Origin: Aedes albopictus
Lineage: Eukaryota; Arthropoda; Insecta; Diptera; Culicidae
Length of the DNA stretch: 64,000 bases
Direction: 5' to 3'
Assembly (NCBI RefSeq): GCF_035046485.1
Contig: NC_085138.1
Span: 340,578,263-340,642,262 of the forward strand
The position numbers and the translations under genes are program-made. Below the pieces are notes generated by a model. That model was not told the origin of the DNA. It saw only the letters and a list, made by a program, of their open reading frames with translations, and ran no database searches. Below are positions 1-10,702 of the stretch, piece by piece. How positions within the stretch are numbered: the stretch's first letter is position 1; every line of letters starts with the position of its first letter.

Positions 1-263
1 TCATAGACAAACAGACGTAACACTTAGACTAAATTCCTTAAAATTTCATTGCTCAGTTACACTAGCACCAGCTGGTAACGATATTGCGCGAAACACTAAG
101 CTTCGCCATATCGTCAATAGCAGGCGCTAGTGTGAAACGTCAAACGCGAACAAAAACGATGCGCGCGCCTCTGGTTGTGAAAGTAACAACTGCGGAGATT
201 TAAAATGATCGTTAAAACTGTGGGCGATGGAAATTTTGTCAGCGTTACGTCTGTTTGTCTGTG
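1..263. mobile_element. MITE with inverted termini
   Basis: The left end (5-21) and the right end (244-260) are inverted copies of AGACAAACAGACGTAAC. Nothing between them codes for protein. A second element with related termini lies at 22737-22874. The window edge hides the left flank, so no target duplication can be confirmed. The superfamily is unknown. Confidence 0.55.
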
Positions 264-269
264 CTAAAA

Positions 270-835
270 TGCTCCATAATAAAATGCAAATGCTCCATAA
301 GTATTATCAAATTGCACCATATAAACATGATTTGCTCCAACAAAAAATACAATTTTTCCATAACTTTGAACATCTGCACCATTAAAGTAGTCCAATATGA
401 AGCGATTCAGCAATGCTGAATTTAAATTATGCCAATATGCTATCTATGAAGAGTTTTCAATCTTTTCATGAATTAATTCATATTTTATATGGTGCAGTTT
501 TATAATACTTATGGAGCATTCATCTATTTTCTATGGTGCAAATCCATTTTTTTATGGTGCAATTTATGTTTTCTATGCAGCAATATTTAATTCAATGTAC
601 CCAAATATACAATTTCAATTTTTATCGAGTATTTGTATTTTATTATGGAGCATTTGAGAATTATTAAACAGTATATTTTCTATAAAATATGGAACGTTTT
701 CAAATATTTATGGGTAACATTGCACATTTTCTTGGAACATATGTTCATCCTTTAATGAGCGCTATTTGATTTTCTATGGAGCGTTTCTAGTTGTTTATGG
801 GTGCAATAAATAGGCTGCCTTTTTTATCTTTTGTG
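270..835. repeat. degenerate short-motif repeat (GCTCCAT / GGTGCA)
   Basis: Short motifs such as TATGGAGCAT, GCTCCATAA and TATGGTGCAA recur irregularly every 20-60 bases in AT-rich sequence. The style resembles the GGTGCAT array at 35.1-36.9 kb. No ORF is credible. Confidence 0.5.
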
Positions 836-1521
836 GGTGTTAAGGATGGTAGGTATAACGAGGTGAGATAAATTTCAAGGCATGCTTTCAAAGGATGGGG
901 GTTAATCGGCACGTAGCTTCAAAATATTGTTAATGGAAAAACAACGTGTCGAAGAACGAATGACTGTCGATGAATATCCATGAACGACACGGCGACAGAA
1001 GCGACATCATTAGCGGAAATATTGGCTGGAAGCCAAAGTTAAATTTTTTGAACTGGTTGAATTTACCAAAATTTCTTTGAGTGACCGATAATGACTTAAA
1101 CCGAAAAGTTTGGTTGATATTGCGGAGATTCCACCTGTTTAGACTCCTGCGCGAAAATTAGTTGCGTGGATTTTTCTTGCGTGGGCCCACAGATAATCAA
1201 CCAGACCGCGTCCTAGTGAATATTTTACGCTGTGTTGTTAGGTACACATTTGGTGAAAGTTTTGCATTGTATACACAAATTTATAACGCACCTACGCTGA
1301 AAATGAGCCTAATCATTCATTTGCGTCGGAATCTATAAATCTTCACAACGGGCAATAACTATAAGAGATTTACAACGCTTTGATAAATCTGCGAATAACT
1401 ATTCTTGTACCAGCTTGAATCAGCGCTGTCGTGATAAAAGCAGAGCTGGAATAGTGAATCGTGGAAAGGCCACCCCAAGTAACAATGAATGCTGAACAGT
1501 GAGAGTATTAGCTAAACAATG
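836..1521. other. no recognised feature
   Basis: AT-rich non-coding sequence. I see no long ORF, tRNA-like sequence or clear inverted termini. It ends at the target-site duplication of the RTE element (1522-1534). Confidence 0.4.
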
Positions 1522-1641
1522 GCTGGTTAATGGTGGCACGGTAAAGGCTGGGTATGCTGCGCAATTCAGATCCCATTGTGATCCACTAGCCTCTGCCCAG
1601 CAACTCCTATCCCTACCTCCACGCGGTACCGGCCGGAAACT

Positions 1642-1836
1642 ATGAGCAACCTTAAGGAAGATCGGGTAACCAACCCCGGTGGGAACTTTGGTCGTAGGCT
1701 GACAGGGAAGGGGGGGGGGGGGGTTTGCTTCGGTAAACCTGAGCGTCTGTTCTCCAGGAGGAGCGGCTCACAACAGCGTCTGATCCCCATGTTAGGGGCG
1801 GCTGATCTACGTCCGAGTGCCAGGGAAGGACTCTAA
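1642..1836 (+). CDS. possible short upstream ORF of the RTE element
   Basis: A 64-codon ATG frame crosses the G-run of the element leader and ends 68 bp before the endonuclease frame opens, in a different phase. Some RTE elements have a short or vestigial ORF1 here. The residues (glycine-rich stretch from poly-G, then an Arg/Ser-rich part) match no family I recognise. It may simply be leader sequence. Confidence 0.25.
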   Translation: MSNLKEDRVTNPGGNFGRRLTGKGGGGVCFGKPERLFSRRSGSQQRLIPMLGAADLRPSAREGL

Positions 1837-1904
1837 GCTCAACTGTGCACTATGGTCCTCCGGAAAGTAGGGGGTTAGTGTCAGGCCCTACGAGCCAGCC
1901 GTAA

Positions 1905-4900
1905 AAAACCATTGTAACGGAAAATCAGCAACAGAATAATACGAACCGAGACCAACGGCAACGACCCCAGCGAACAAAAAGGACTTGCGATTGGAAACTC
2001 GGTACGTGGAACTGCCGATCTCTCAACTTCATTGGGAGCACCCGCATACTCGCCGATCTACTGAAGGACCGTGGGTTCGGCATCGTAGCGCTGCAGGAGG
2101 TGTGTTGGACAGGATCCATGGTGCGAACGTTTAGAGGTAATCATACCATCTACCAAAGCTGCGGCAACACACGCGAGCTGGGAACAGCTTTCATCGTGAT
2201 GGGTGATATGCAGAGGTGCGTGATCGGTTGGTGGCCGATCGACGAAAGAATGTGCAGGTTGAGGATCAAGGGCCGATTCTTCAACTTCAGCATAATAAAC
2301 GTGCACAGCCCACACTCCGGAAGTACTGATGAAGACAAGGACGCATTTTACGCGCAGCTCGAACGCGAGTACGATCGCTGCCCAAGCCACGACGTCAAGA
2401 TCATCATAGGTGATTTGAACGCTCAGGTAGGCCAGGAGAAGGAATTCAGACCGACGATTGGTAAGTTCAGCGCTCACCAGCAGACGAACGAAAACGGCCT
2501 ACGACTCATTGATTTCGCCGCCTCCAAAAATATGGCCATACGTAGCACCTTTTTCCAACACAGTCTCCCTTATCGTTACACCTGGAGATCACCACAGCAG
2601 ACGGAATCTCAAATCGACCACGTTCTGATTGACGGACGGCACTTCTCCGACATTATCGACGTCAGGACCTATCGTGGCGCCAACATCGACTCCGACCACT
2701 ATCTGGTGATGGTCAAACTGCGCCCAAAACTCTCCGTCATCAACAATGTACGATACCGGCGACCGCCACGGTACAACCTAGAGCGACTGAAGCAACCGGA
2801 TGTCGCCTCAGCATACGCGCAGAATCTCGAGGCCGCGTTGCCAGACGAGGGCGAGCTCGATGAGGCCCCTCTAGAGGACTGCTGGAGTACAGTAAAAGCA
2901 GCCATCAACGACGCAGCCGAGAGCACCATCGGGTACGTGGAACGGAATCGACGGAACGAATGGTTCGACGAAGAGTGCAGAACGGTTTTGGAGGAGAAGA
3001 ACGCAGCGAGGGCGGTAATGCTGCAGCAAGGGACTCGACAGAACGTGGAACGTTATAAACAGAAGCGGAAACGGCAGACCCGCCTCTTTCGGGAGAAAAA
3101 GCGCCGCTTGGAAGAAGCGGAGTGTGAAGAAATGGAACTGCTGTGCCGTTCCCAAGAAACACGGAAGTTCTATCAGAAGCTCAACGCATCCCGCAACGGC
3201 TTCGTGCCGCGAGCCGAAATATGCAGGGATAAAGACGGAGGCCTCTTGACGCACGGACGTGAGGTGATCGAAAGGTGGAAGCAGCACCTCGATCAGCATC
3301 TGAACGGCGTGGAGAACGTAGGCACGGGAGCCCACGGCAACGGAGGAAACGACGACGCCAGTGCAGCGGAGGACGGAAATGAACCAACTCCCACGCTGAG
3401 GGAAGTTAAGGATGCCATTCACCAGCTCAAAACCAACAAAGCAGCTGGTAAGGATGGTATCGCAGCTGAACTCATCAAGATGGGCCCAGAAAAGTTGGCC
3501 ACCTGTTTGCATCGACTGATAGTCAGGATCTGGGAAACCGAACAGCTACCGGAGGAGTGGAAGGAAGGGGTAATCTGCCCCATTCACAAGAAAGGCGACC
3601 ACTTGGAATGTGAGAACTTCAGGGCGATCACTATTTTGAATGCTGCCTACAAAGTGCTATCCCAGATCATCTTCCGTCGTCTGTCACCTAAAACAAATGA
3701 GTTCGTGGGAAGTTATCAAGCCGGCTTCATCGACGGCCGGTCGACAACGGACCAGATCTTTACCGTACGGCAAATCCTCCAGAAATGCCGTGAAAACCAG
3801 TTCCCAACCCATCACCAGTTCATCGACTTCAAAGCGGCATACGACAGTATCGACCGCGCAGAGCTATGGAGAATCATGGACGAAAACGGCTTTCCTGGGA
3901 AGCTGACTAGACTGATTAAAGCAACGATGGACGGTGTGCAAAACTGCGTAAGGGTTTCGGGTGAACTATATAGTTCATTCGAATCTCGCCGGGGACTGCG
4001 ACAAGGTGATGGACTCTCATGCCTACTCTTCAACATCGCTCTGGAAGGTGTGATGCGACGAGCCGAGCTCAACAGCCGGGGAACGATTTTCACAAAATCC
4101 GGACAATTTGTGTGCTTTGCGGACGACATGGACATTATTGCCAGAACATTTGGAACGGTGACAGAGCTGTACACCCGCCTGAAACGCGAAGCAGCAAAGG
4201 TCGGACTGGTGGTGAATGCCTCAAAAACAAAGTACATGCTGGTAGGCGGAACCGAACACGACCGGATCCGTCTGGAAAGTAATGTTACGATAGACGGGGA
4301 TATTTTCGAGGTGGTGGAGGAATTCGTCTACCTCGGATCCTTACTGACGGCTGACAACAACGTGAGCCGTGAAATTCAAAGGCGCATCATCAGCGGAAGT
4401 CGAGCCAACTACGGGCTCCAGAAGAAACTGCGGTCGAAAAAGATTCACCCACGCACCAAATGCACCATGTACAAAACGCTAATAAGACCGGTAATCCTCT
4501 ACGGGCACGAGACATGGACCATGCTCGAGGAAGACCTGCAAGCACTCGGAGTTTTCGAGCGACGCGTGCTAAGGACGATCTTCGGCGGTGTGCAGGAGAA
4601 CGGTGTGTGGCGGAGAAGAATGAACCACGAGCTCGCTGCACTTTACGGCGAACCCAGCATTCAGAAGGTGGCCAAAGCCGGAAGGATACGGTGGGCAGGG
4701 CATGTTGCAAGAATGCCGGACAACAACCCTGCAAAGCTGGGGTTTGCAACTGATCCGGTTGGCACAAGAAGGCGTGGAGCGCAGAGAGCACGATGGGCGG
4801 ACCAGGAGGAGCGTGACTTGGCGAGCATCGGGCGCGACCGAGGATGGAGAGCGGCAGCCACGAACCGTGTATCATGGAGAAATATTGTTGATTCAGTTTT

Positions 4901-4907
4901 ATCTTGA
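1905..4907 (+). CDS. RTE-type endonuclease/reverse transcriptase polyprotein
   Basis: The frame is open for 1000 codons from the stop at 1902-1904 to TGA at 4905-4907. It encodes an N-terminal AP-like endonuclease and a reverse transcriptase for target-primed retrotransposition. Visible endonuclease motifs are GTWNCRSL (near 2001), LQEVCW (near 2091), GDLNAQVG (near 2410) and SDHYLVMVKLRP (near 2690). The RT shows KAAGKDGIAAELIKMG (near 3438), FIDFKAAYDSID (near 3823) and the catalytic FADD box (near 4116). The C-terminal part has the RWAGHVARMP segment common in RTE/BovB-like proteins. The start is unresolved: the endonuclease begins before any in-frame ATG, the first ATG (2118) would remove essential residues, and GTG at 2100 is unlikely in a eukaryote. 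A non-AUG start, a frameshift from upstream or a lost start codon are possible. Confidence 0.9.
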   Translation, partial: KTIVTENQQQNNTNRDQRQRPQRTKRTCDWKLGTWNCRSLNFIGSTRILADLLKDRGFGIVALQEVCWTGSMVRTFRGNHTIYQSCGNTRELGTAFIVMGDMQRCVIGWWPIDERMCRLRIKGRFFNFSIINVHSPHSGSTDEDKDAFYAQLEREYDRCPSHDVKIIIGDLNAQVGQEKEFRPTIGKFSAHQQTNENGLRLIDFAASKNMAIRSTFFQHSLPYRYTWRSPQQTESQIDHVLIDGRHFSDIIDVRTYRGANIDSDHYLVMVKLRPKLSVINNVRYRRPPRYNLERLKQPDVASAYAQNLEAALPDEGELDEAPLEDCWSTVKAAINDAAESTIGYVERNRRNEWFDEECRTVLEEKNAARAVMLQQGTRQNVERYKQKRKRQTRLFREKKRRLEEAECEEMELLCRSQETRKFYQKLNASRNGFVPRAEICRDKDGGLLTHGREVIERWKQHLDQHLNGVENVGTGAHGNGGNDDASAAEDGNEPTPTLREVKDAIHQLKTNKAAGKDGIAAELIKMGPEKLATCLHRLIVRIWETEQLPEEWKEGVICPIHKKGDHLECENFRAITILNAAYKVLSQIIFRRLSPKTNEFVGSYQAGFIDGRSTTDQIFTVRQILQKCRENQFPTHHQFIDFKAAYDSIDRAELWRIMDENGFPGKLTRLIKATMDGVQNCVRVSGELYSSFESRRGLRQGDGLSCLLFNIALEGVMRRAELNSRGTIFTKSGQFVCFADDMDIIARTFGTVTELYTRLKREAAKVGLVVNASKTKYMLVGGTEHDRIRLESNVTIDGDIFEVVEEFVYLGSLLTADNNVSREIQRRIISGSRANYGLQKKLRSKKIHPRTKCTMYKTLIRPVILYGHETWTMLEEDLQALGVFERRVLRTIFGGVQENGVWRRRMNHELAALYGEPSIQKVAKAGRIRWAGHVARMPDNNPAKLGFATDPVGTRRRGAQRARWADQEERDLASIGRDRGWRAAATNRVSWRNIVDSVLS

Positions 4908-4950
4908 ATTTGATGTAATACTAAATAAATGAATGAAGCTGGTTAATGGT

Positions 4951-5385
4951 ATCAATGGCTAAACACAATGGTAGCTGAATATTGGTCTTAAGTATGGCTT
5001 GTTCAACCTCTTTAATCAGCAATACATAGATGACTGAATATCAAGTCGAATAGAATATTATTCATCTGGATAACCAGCTTTAAAACATACACCAACATGC
5101 AGAATTAATCATCTGTTGTTCAACTTTTATACAAATAATTTTTGACAGCTAACCCAAGCATGTTTTCGTGAAGTTCACATAGATTCTTCAGCCTAAATAC
5201 AGGCTAAGTTCAACTTGTGTTCTTTACTATTCAGACACAACAAGTAATGTTCTTGTTTTCGAGGATATGTATACAACTGTCCCAGCCAGCCATTTGGTTG
5301 CTATATCGAAATTGCAACTGAAATAGTTACACATATATAGCACCAAAGAAATCGTATTCAATGCACGAAACAGGTATATACATAC
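4951..5385. other. no recognised feature
   Basis: AT-rich sequence after the RTE insertion. No coding frame, tRNA-like sequence or inverted termini were identified. Confidence 0.35.
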
Positions 5386-6460
5386 TAAAGTGGGGGCCAT
5401 ATCGAAACATATATACGATTACTGCGATTCCATCCAACATAATTTACGATTTCTCGAAAAATTTCTACGATTTCGCCGATTTTATCCGTCTAAATATACG
5501 ATTATGCATGATCTTATTACGATTGAGAGTACCAATATACGACTCAAGATTTTCAAATAAAAAAAAAACAGTTGGTGTTCAGTGGGAATCGAACTTAGGT
5601 CCTTTGATTGAGAACTGCGCGTTATCTCTTTTGGCTATAATGCCAAGTTGGAAATAGAGAGTTCAAAGTGAATGGCATGAAACGAATAAAAATGAGCATG
5701 ATACGGTACTTGTGGTGGGAGCGTTGTTGTTGTCTCAATGCACCAAAAGTGGTGCCGAGCAAGAGGCCTGGAATTCACATCGTTGTTGGAATCTATACAT
5801 CACTTATTGTAAGTCATCTGCTAGTATTAAAACCTATATATTTGGTTGAAATTATTGCTACCATGATTGGAATGTGTCAACAACAACAAAAATACAAATT
5901 TGTGATGAATAATATTTTTTGTGGAGCATTTTAGCACAGAAAAACAAAACCATTTACGATTTCCGATATTAGGATTCGACTATTAAAAGTGCAGTAACAA
6001 TCATATGCGACTGTAAATATGAATATACGATTTCTACGATTTCATTCACTCCGTATACGACGCAAGTTTGACGCAAACGATCAATATACAACATTGTTAT
6101 AGTTGTATACGATTTCATCGATTTTCATTATACCTTTAGGTAGTAAGCTCGATTTAGCAGATTCATATACAACGTGAAGCGACGATTTCCACGATTCAAA
6201 GAAATCATGTATACGATGCTAGCGAGCTTGCAGCTTGACACTAAGAATGTATGTTTTTTTCACGATTCTATCCGATTCTGTGCGATCCTACCGATAGTAT
6301 CTCGCACTTTTTATGATCGGAGACGACTATATGAAACAAAATCGCAATTGAAATTTAATTTGGCATGAAATGCGATTTTACGCAATTATTGTCAACAAAT
6401 ATACATATTATTATACAATTGTGATTCAATAAATGAAAATATACGATTTTTTCCACACAA
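5386..6460. repeat. degenerate array of ATACGATTTC-type units
   Basis: Motifs such as TACGATTTC, ATATACGATT and CTACGATTT recur irregularly at 5399-5560 and 5950-6450. The interval between (about 5570-5940) is a different sequence with a tRNA-like stretch, probably an insertion. The ORFs here are by-products of the repeat. Confidence 0.5.
5575..5655 (-). mobile_element. tRNA-derived SINE-like sequence
   Basis: Read on the minus strand this has an A-box-like part (ATAGCCAAAAGAGATAACGC) and a B box GTTCGATTCCC about 40 bases later, the spacing of a tRNA head. Pairing is imperfect, so it is more likely SINE-derived than a working tRNA gene. Confidence 0.4.
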
Positions 6461-6467
6461 TGATTAA

Positions 6468-6583
6468 CCCTAAAAGGGATACCTGGGGTCCATTGGACCC
6501 CAGGCGTCTTTCAGAGCTCGTCTTTGATGGAACACATTCGGCGAGGTGACGAAACTGAGGCCATGAAGGTATCCCTTTTAGGG
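6468..6583. mobile_element. 116-bp MITE with TTAA flanks (piggyBac-like)
   Basis: Inverted ends CCCTAAAAGGGATACCT (6468-6484) and AGGTATCCCTTTTAGGG (6567-6583) sit exactly between TTAA (6464-6467) and TTAA (6584-6587). TTAA target sites with CCC termini are characteristic of piggyBac-type transposition. An inner palindrome GGGGTCCATTGGACCCC lies near 6485. No coding capacity. Confidence 0.75.
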
Positions 6584-6589
6584 TTAACG

Positions 6590-7013
6590 ATATGTGGTTG
6601 GCTGGTTATCAATTGAACACCCCAAGTTCTCCATATAAACTTCGGTCATAAACTGTGAAGGCCCGGTTTAATATTTTTCAAAAATTCTTTCACCATGACT
6701 GACACCTCCACCCAAACCCCTCGTTCTTTTTATTATCATCCCATAACAAAATTTAGTGTTGAACGGTGTAATTAATTTGGAATGCCCCTGAAACCCCATA
6801 GATCATCTTTGAAAGGCTCCATAAAGCTTCCAGGGTCCATCTGTTTAATCCAATTAAAAGAGTTTTCATTCTTTTTTACCATTTTTCAAATTGTGTTACG
6901 CTTCATAATTCCGGAAATGTCAGTGTAGAATAAGCTTTTGTTAAAAGACACTTAAAAACGAAAACTGTTTCAAGGAAATAGCACGGCTCAACACACTATT
7001 CAAGGACATATTG
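6590..7013. other. no recognised feature
   Basis: Non-coding sequence between two MITEs. No ORF or repeat structure stands out. Confidence 0.35.
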
Positions 7014-7015
7014 TA

Positions 7016-7581
7016 CACGGTAAAAATTCTGCACGCTGATACGAAGGGATTGGCACTTGAATTCGCACTTCTTGGCTATCAATTCGTTATCATTTGAATA
7101 TCACATGGAAAGGAACATCCAATGCCTCTTCAATTTCAATGGAACATCGCTTCATTTCGCTGTTGACAATGTTTTGATTTAAAAACAAAAATAAAAAAAA
7201 AGTTTGTGCCATACCTAGATTTGATACCAGGACCTTCGCCGTTTTTATCTTCAGTCTTACCACTACCCTACTTCACAACTGTTAGAATGCTGTGATTTGA
7301 AGCGAAACACTTTCTATCACCTGTCATCTATATTTACTTTCATATCTAAAGCAGTCATTCTCAAATCAAGAACTTTTCACTTCGGATTGTACAGTTTTTT
7401 TACAGTAGTGCAAATCGAAGTGATTATTAGTTGATTTATCCGGTGTGCTTGTTTTGATTCTCAAGTCAACACTGACAGCATTGCAAATCCAAAGGAAAAA
7501 GCATTTGTGATCATGATTCTTTGGATGTTGAATAGTTAAGGGATTTTTCCGTTGATTCGAGCGTACAGAATTTTTACCGTG
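7016..7581. mobile_element. TA-type MITE (CACGGTAAAAATTCT ends)
   Basis: The left end CACGGTAAAAATTCTGCACG and the right end, an inverted copy ending ...CAGAATTTTTACCGTG at 7581, form the TIRs. TA precedes the left end (7014-7015); the right TA is altered. A second copy, itself interrupted, is at 55050-55827 and shares the 7320-7540 region closely. A tRNA-like head on the minus strand sits inside (7205-7275). Confidence 0.65.
7205..7275 (-). mobile_element. tRNA-derived SINE-like sequence inside the MITE
   Basis: On the minus strand an A-box-like GTAGGGTAGTGGTAAGAC is followed by a B-box-like GGTATCAAATCTAGG. It is probably a SINE head inserted in or captured by the MITE. Not expected to be a working tRNA. 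Confidence 0.35.
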
Positions 7582-7697
7582 TTTAAAATATCCATTAAAA
7601 CACATTGAATTGCACCACATGCTGATTCTGGCTTTCAGCAACGCTACCTTTCTGGAAAGATCCGCACGGCATGGGGTAATTTATCACAGTAAATAAT

Positions 7698-8191
7698 TCA
7701 CAATGATCGTGACATTTTTTCCTCAGTTTCCCTCGGTACATCAGCTGATTGCAAACTCCGTGCACGTCCACCACTCAATCCGCCCAGGATCGCATCCAGT
7801 ACGTGAAACATTGCCACGTCAATCACGGTTCCTCCCCAGCCAACCATCTTGACGCCTTCGGAATGACCGCAAAAGCTGCTATGGCTAGGACCCCGGCGAA
7901 GTACAGTGCAGTGTAGTGGACACGTTGTCATCTATTCGCTCTCGCTCTCGCTCTAGACAGACGGCGGAAAATTTTCCTTCAGTCATTTGCAGGCTGCTAC
8001 CGCACGCCGTTGTATGTGTGCGTGAGTGTATGTGTACCGAGACCGACATACCACATACCACAATGATCAACATCATACAAGAGAGGGTACGTGCCATCGT
8101 CTCGATTGAATGAAATGCAATCAATTTAATTCACTTACTTACCGGCATGCTGGCGCATAGGTGCAGGACCTAGTGCGACCTGTGCGCTCTG
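7698..8191 (-). other. possible minus-strand exons of an unidentified gene
   Basis: A 49-nt candidate exon (8143-8191, minus) has a pyrimidine-rich acceptor ending CCCTCCAG and a strong donor GTAAGT. Further downstream on the minus strand, 7698-7875 is an open, GC-richer stretch after a possible acceptor (CATAGCAG), with the peptide segment MVGWGGTVIDVAMFHVLDA. A frame can pass through both. No family is recognised and there is no conservation evidence, so this is only a candidate. Confidence 0.2.
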
Positions 8192-8199
8192 CTGGAGGG

Positions 8200-9202
8200 A
8201 AGCGGAAAGAGCATCAGAGGCTCAAATGAGATATACTGTGGCACATGCACGAATGCAGAATAGTTACGGCGTGTGTGAATTTTGTAGACTGGCTTGAGTT
8301 ACAACAGTAATGAGATTTTTTTGTTAGTAAGTCCACCTTAAGATTTCTATCCAAGAAACGAATATAAAAGAAAATCCTTCTCGACATTTCTGTTTTTATC
8401 TTTTATAGTTAAACATTTTTGCTTTCGATACATGTTCAGCAATATTTTGAATTACTCTAATAGCATTCTGCCAAAACTATTTATGCAATTTTTCCAAAAA
8501 ATATTCCATGAAAGTAAAAGCACGCATTGAGCAAGCAAATATGTTTCCGTGACTTTTTTAAATCGATTTTTTTTCGAAGTACTACATCTGATTGTCAGTG
8601 GTAAAATAAATACTTATTGATGGGTTGCTCTTGACTGTTGGAGAGTAGTTAAATGTGTTAAATTTATGTTCACGGCCAAAAGGGTGATTTTACATTGCAA
8701 TATCTCAATCATCACCGACAACTTGATTGGAATTGCAGAATAGCAGCTAGTAGCAGCCAAATTTGGATTTCAATGTCTCCCAGGCATCCTAAACAAAGGC
8801 ATAGAAGTAGTCCCAGAGCGAATTTTTTTTTTGTATGGAACGATTTGTATGGGGAAAATTTGATTTTTTTTATGTGGCATTTAATAGTTTTACAATTAAC
8901 AATTCTACGTCTGAAACGTCATTCAAAAGGTTTATAAGCAAGCTTTAGAAACTACTTTTAAAAATTTAAATTTTTTTTAGTTAAGCCGAAGATATGCGAA
9001 GTTGAACATTTCATTCATTTTACCAAAAATTGGCAAAGGCCTCATTCTGTTGACAATTCCTCGATAAGTACATGTAGGGATTAGTAAACTAATATTCTAG
9101 GGTTTGCTGGTCCAAGTGGTCTACTTTCAACTAGCGAACCTAAATCTTAAATTGAATATGTAAAGTCGATTTTCGGTTTTTGGCCACCTGAATCCCCTTA
9201 GT
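8200..9202. other. no recognised feature
   Basis: AT-rich non-coding sequence with short homopolymer runs. No coding, tRNA-like or clear TIR structure was found. Confidence 0.35.
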
Positions 9203-10059
9203 GCCTCAGTCGCGCCCAATGCTCGCCAGGTCACGCTCCACCTGGCCCGCCCATCGTGGTCTCTGCGCTTCACGCCTTCTTGTGCCAACCAGATCAGTAG
9301 CAAACACCAGCATTGCTACTGCGGTCGCCGGTGCCGTACATTGTTGAGAATTTTGGGCGCAGTTTGACCATCACCAGATAGTGCTCGGAGTCGATGTTGG
9401 CGCCACAATAGGTCCTGACGTCGATAAAGTCGGAGAAGTGCCGTCCGTCAATCTCCAGGTGTAACGATAAGGGAACACTTTTAGTATGAGACCTCTGAAA
9501 TTTTTGTATAGATCGTCACACTTTGCTGAACCCCTCCTCCCCCTAAAAGGTGACGTAATTAATGGACATTCCCTAAGGGAGGCTGTGATGGAAAAAGGTG
9601 CACGTATGGCCATGTTTCTGAAGGCGGCGAAATCAATGAGTCGTAGGCCGTTTTCGTTCGTCTGCTGGTGGGCGCTGAACTTTCCAATTGTCGGTCTGAA
9701 TTTCTCCTCCTGGCCTACCTGAGTGTTTAAATCTCCAATGATGATCTTGACGTCTTGGCTTGGGCAGCGATCGTACTCGCCTTCGAGCTGCGCGTAAAAT
9801 GCGTCCTAGTCATCATCAGTGCTTCCGGAGTGTGGATTGTGCACGTTTATTATGCTGAAGTTGAAGAATCGGCCCTTGATCCTTAACCTGCACATTCTTT
9901 CGTCGATCGGCCACCAACCTATCATGCGCCTCTGCATATCACCCATCACGATGAAAGCTGCTCTCAGCTCGCGTGTGTTGCCGCAGCTCTGGTAGATGGC
10001 ATGATTACCTCTACACGTTCACACCATGGATCCTGTCCAACACACCTCCTGCAGCGCTA
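9203..10059 (-). pseudogene. antisense RTE copy, 3' part and endonuclease (decayed)
   Basis: This is the reverse complement of parts of the 1535-4937 family. 9203-9320 matches the C-terminal end of the polyprotein. 9335-9480 and about 9550-10057 match the endonuclease, including the LNAQVG and SDHY regions. The whole RT domain is deleted at about 9325. A foreign stretch of about 70 bp interrupts the endonuclease near 9481-9550. Frameshifts and stops abolish function. The copy continues after the nested insertion at 31170-31639. Confidence 0.8.
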
Positions 10060-10459
10060 TCCGAGCAGGAGAAAATATCTGAAGAATAACTAACTCAGGT
10101 ATGGAAAACCGAATACCTACAACCTAAATGAAGTATTAAGTAGCCCTGCATAAGAGGTACAATGCCTAAAATAATAACTGGTGTGTATTCTGTGCATAAC
10201 GCGTGAATAGTGACATCAGGTATGGTAATACCTAAATAATAATCGGCAGTTTTTTTTTCTATACAAATAGCGATATTTCCATAACTGAATAATACCTCAA
10301 GCAGTCCTCCACACCAAACCAATAACTCGTTGAGGTATAAAAGTAAGTTAAATAAGTTAATAAGTAAAAATAAGTTATTTTCAATACCTCGATAACCGAC
10401 CAATACCTTGTCTTGGTAGGATACCTGACTTTGGTATGCTCCAGTTATGTGATAATTAT
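10060..10459. mobile_element. TA-type MITE, left part (split by the copia insertion)
   Basis: It begins TCCGAGCAGGAgaaaata directly after TA (10058-10059) within the RTE sequence. Its other end, the inverted ...CCTGCTCGGG, lies at 31153-31167 and is followed by TA (31168-31169). Removing everything between rejoins the RTE sequence GCGCT/ACGATG. The reconstructed element would be about 415 bp, AT-rich, with recurring GGTATG/AATACCT motifs. The copia element inserted at ATTAT, 10455-10459. Confidence 0.75.
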
Positions 10460-10686
10460 TGACGCAGAGCAGTGATTAGGGAAGAGGAACAATGAAAAGA
10501 CGTGTGCTTCTCTTGATTAACCACTATGGAATGATGTTTATTCAATGTATGTTACATAGCGCAGTGGTAGTGTCAAAGTGTGTGTGATACAATGTTTGAG
10601 TAGAAATAAAGTAGAACATTGAGAAAATTACTTAACTGGATTTGGATTGAATTGACAACGGTGCCACACGGTTGTGTAGCCCGTCA
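10460..10686 (-). repeat. Ty1/copia 3' LTR
   Basis: A 227-bp LTR reading TGACGGGCTACA...GCGTCA on the minus strand, nearly identical to 30925-31147 apart from a few substitutions and a 4-bp indel. The 5 bp outside it (ATTAT, 10455-10459) match the 5 bp outside the other LTR (31148-31152), so both belong to one insertion. Confidence 0.85.
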
Positions 10687-10697
10687 CTCCTCCTCAA
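10687..10697 (-). promoter_or_regulatory. copia polypurine tract
   Basis: On the minus strand TTGAGGAGGAG lies directly before the 3' LTR, the position of the plus-strand priming tract of LTR retrotransposons. Confidence 0.7.
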
Positions 10698-10702
10698 CGT
10701 TG

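Larger units (their letters stand above)
1535..4937 (+). mobile_element. full-length RTE-clade non-LTR retrotransposon
   Basis: A 3.4-kb insertion flanked by an exact 13-bp duplication, GCTGGTTAATGGT, at 1522-1534 and 4938-4950. It begins GGCACGGTAAAGGCTGGG. The same 5' start ends the antisense copy at 32461, so the 5' end looks complete. The 3' end is a short AATG-type repeat tail (about 4922-4937) rather than poly-A, typical of RTE-like elements. One frame encodes endonuclease plus reverse transcriptase. The 1535-1904 leader has a run of about 14 G near 1711-1724. The intact frame and perfect TSD suggest a fairly recent insertion. Confidence 0.9.

Noticed and set aside
2058..3512. Minus-strand ORFs of 139-213 aa opposite the RTE polyprotein
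   Set aside because: Shadows of the GC-rich coding frame; no motifs.
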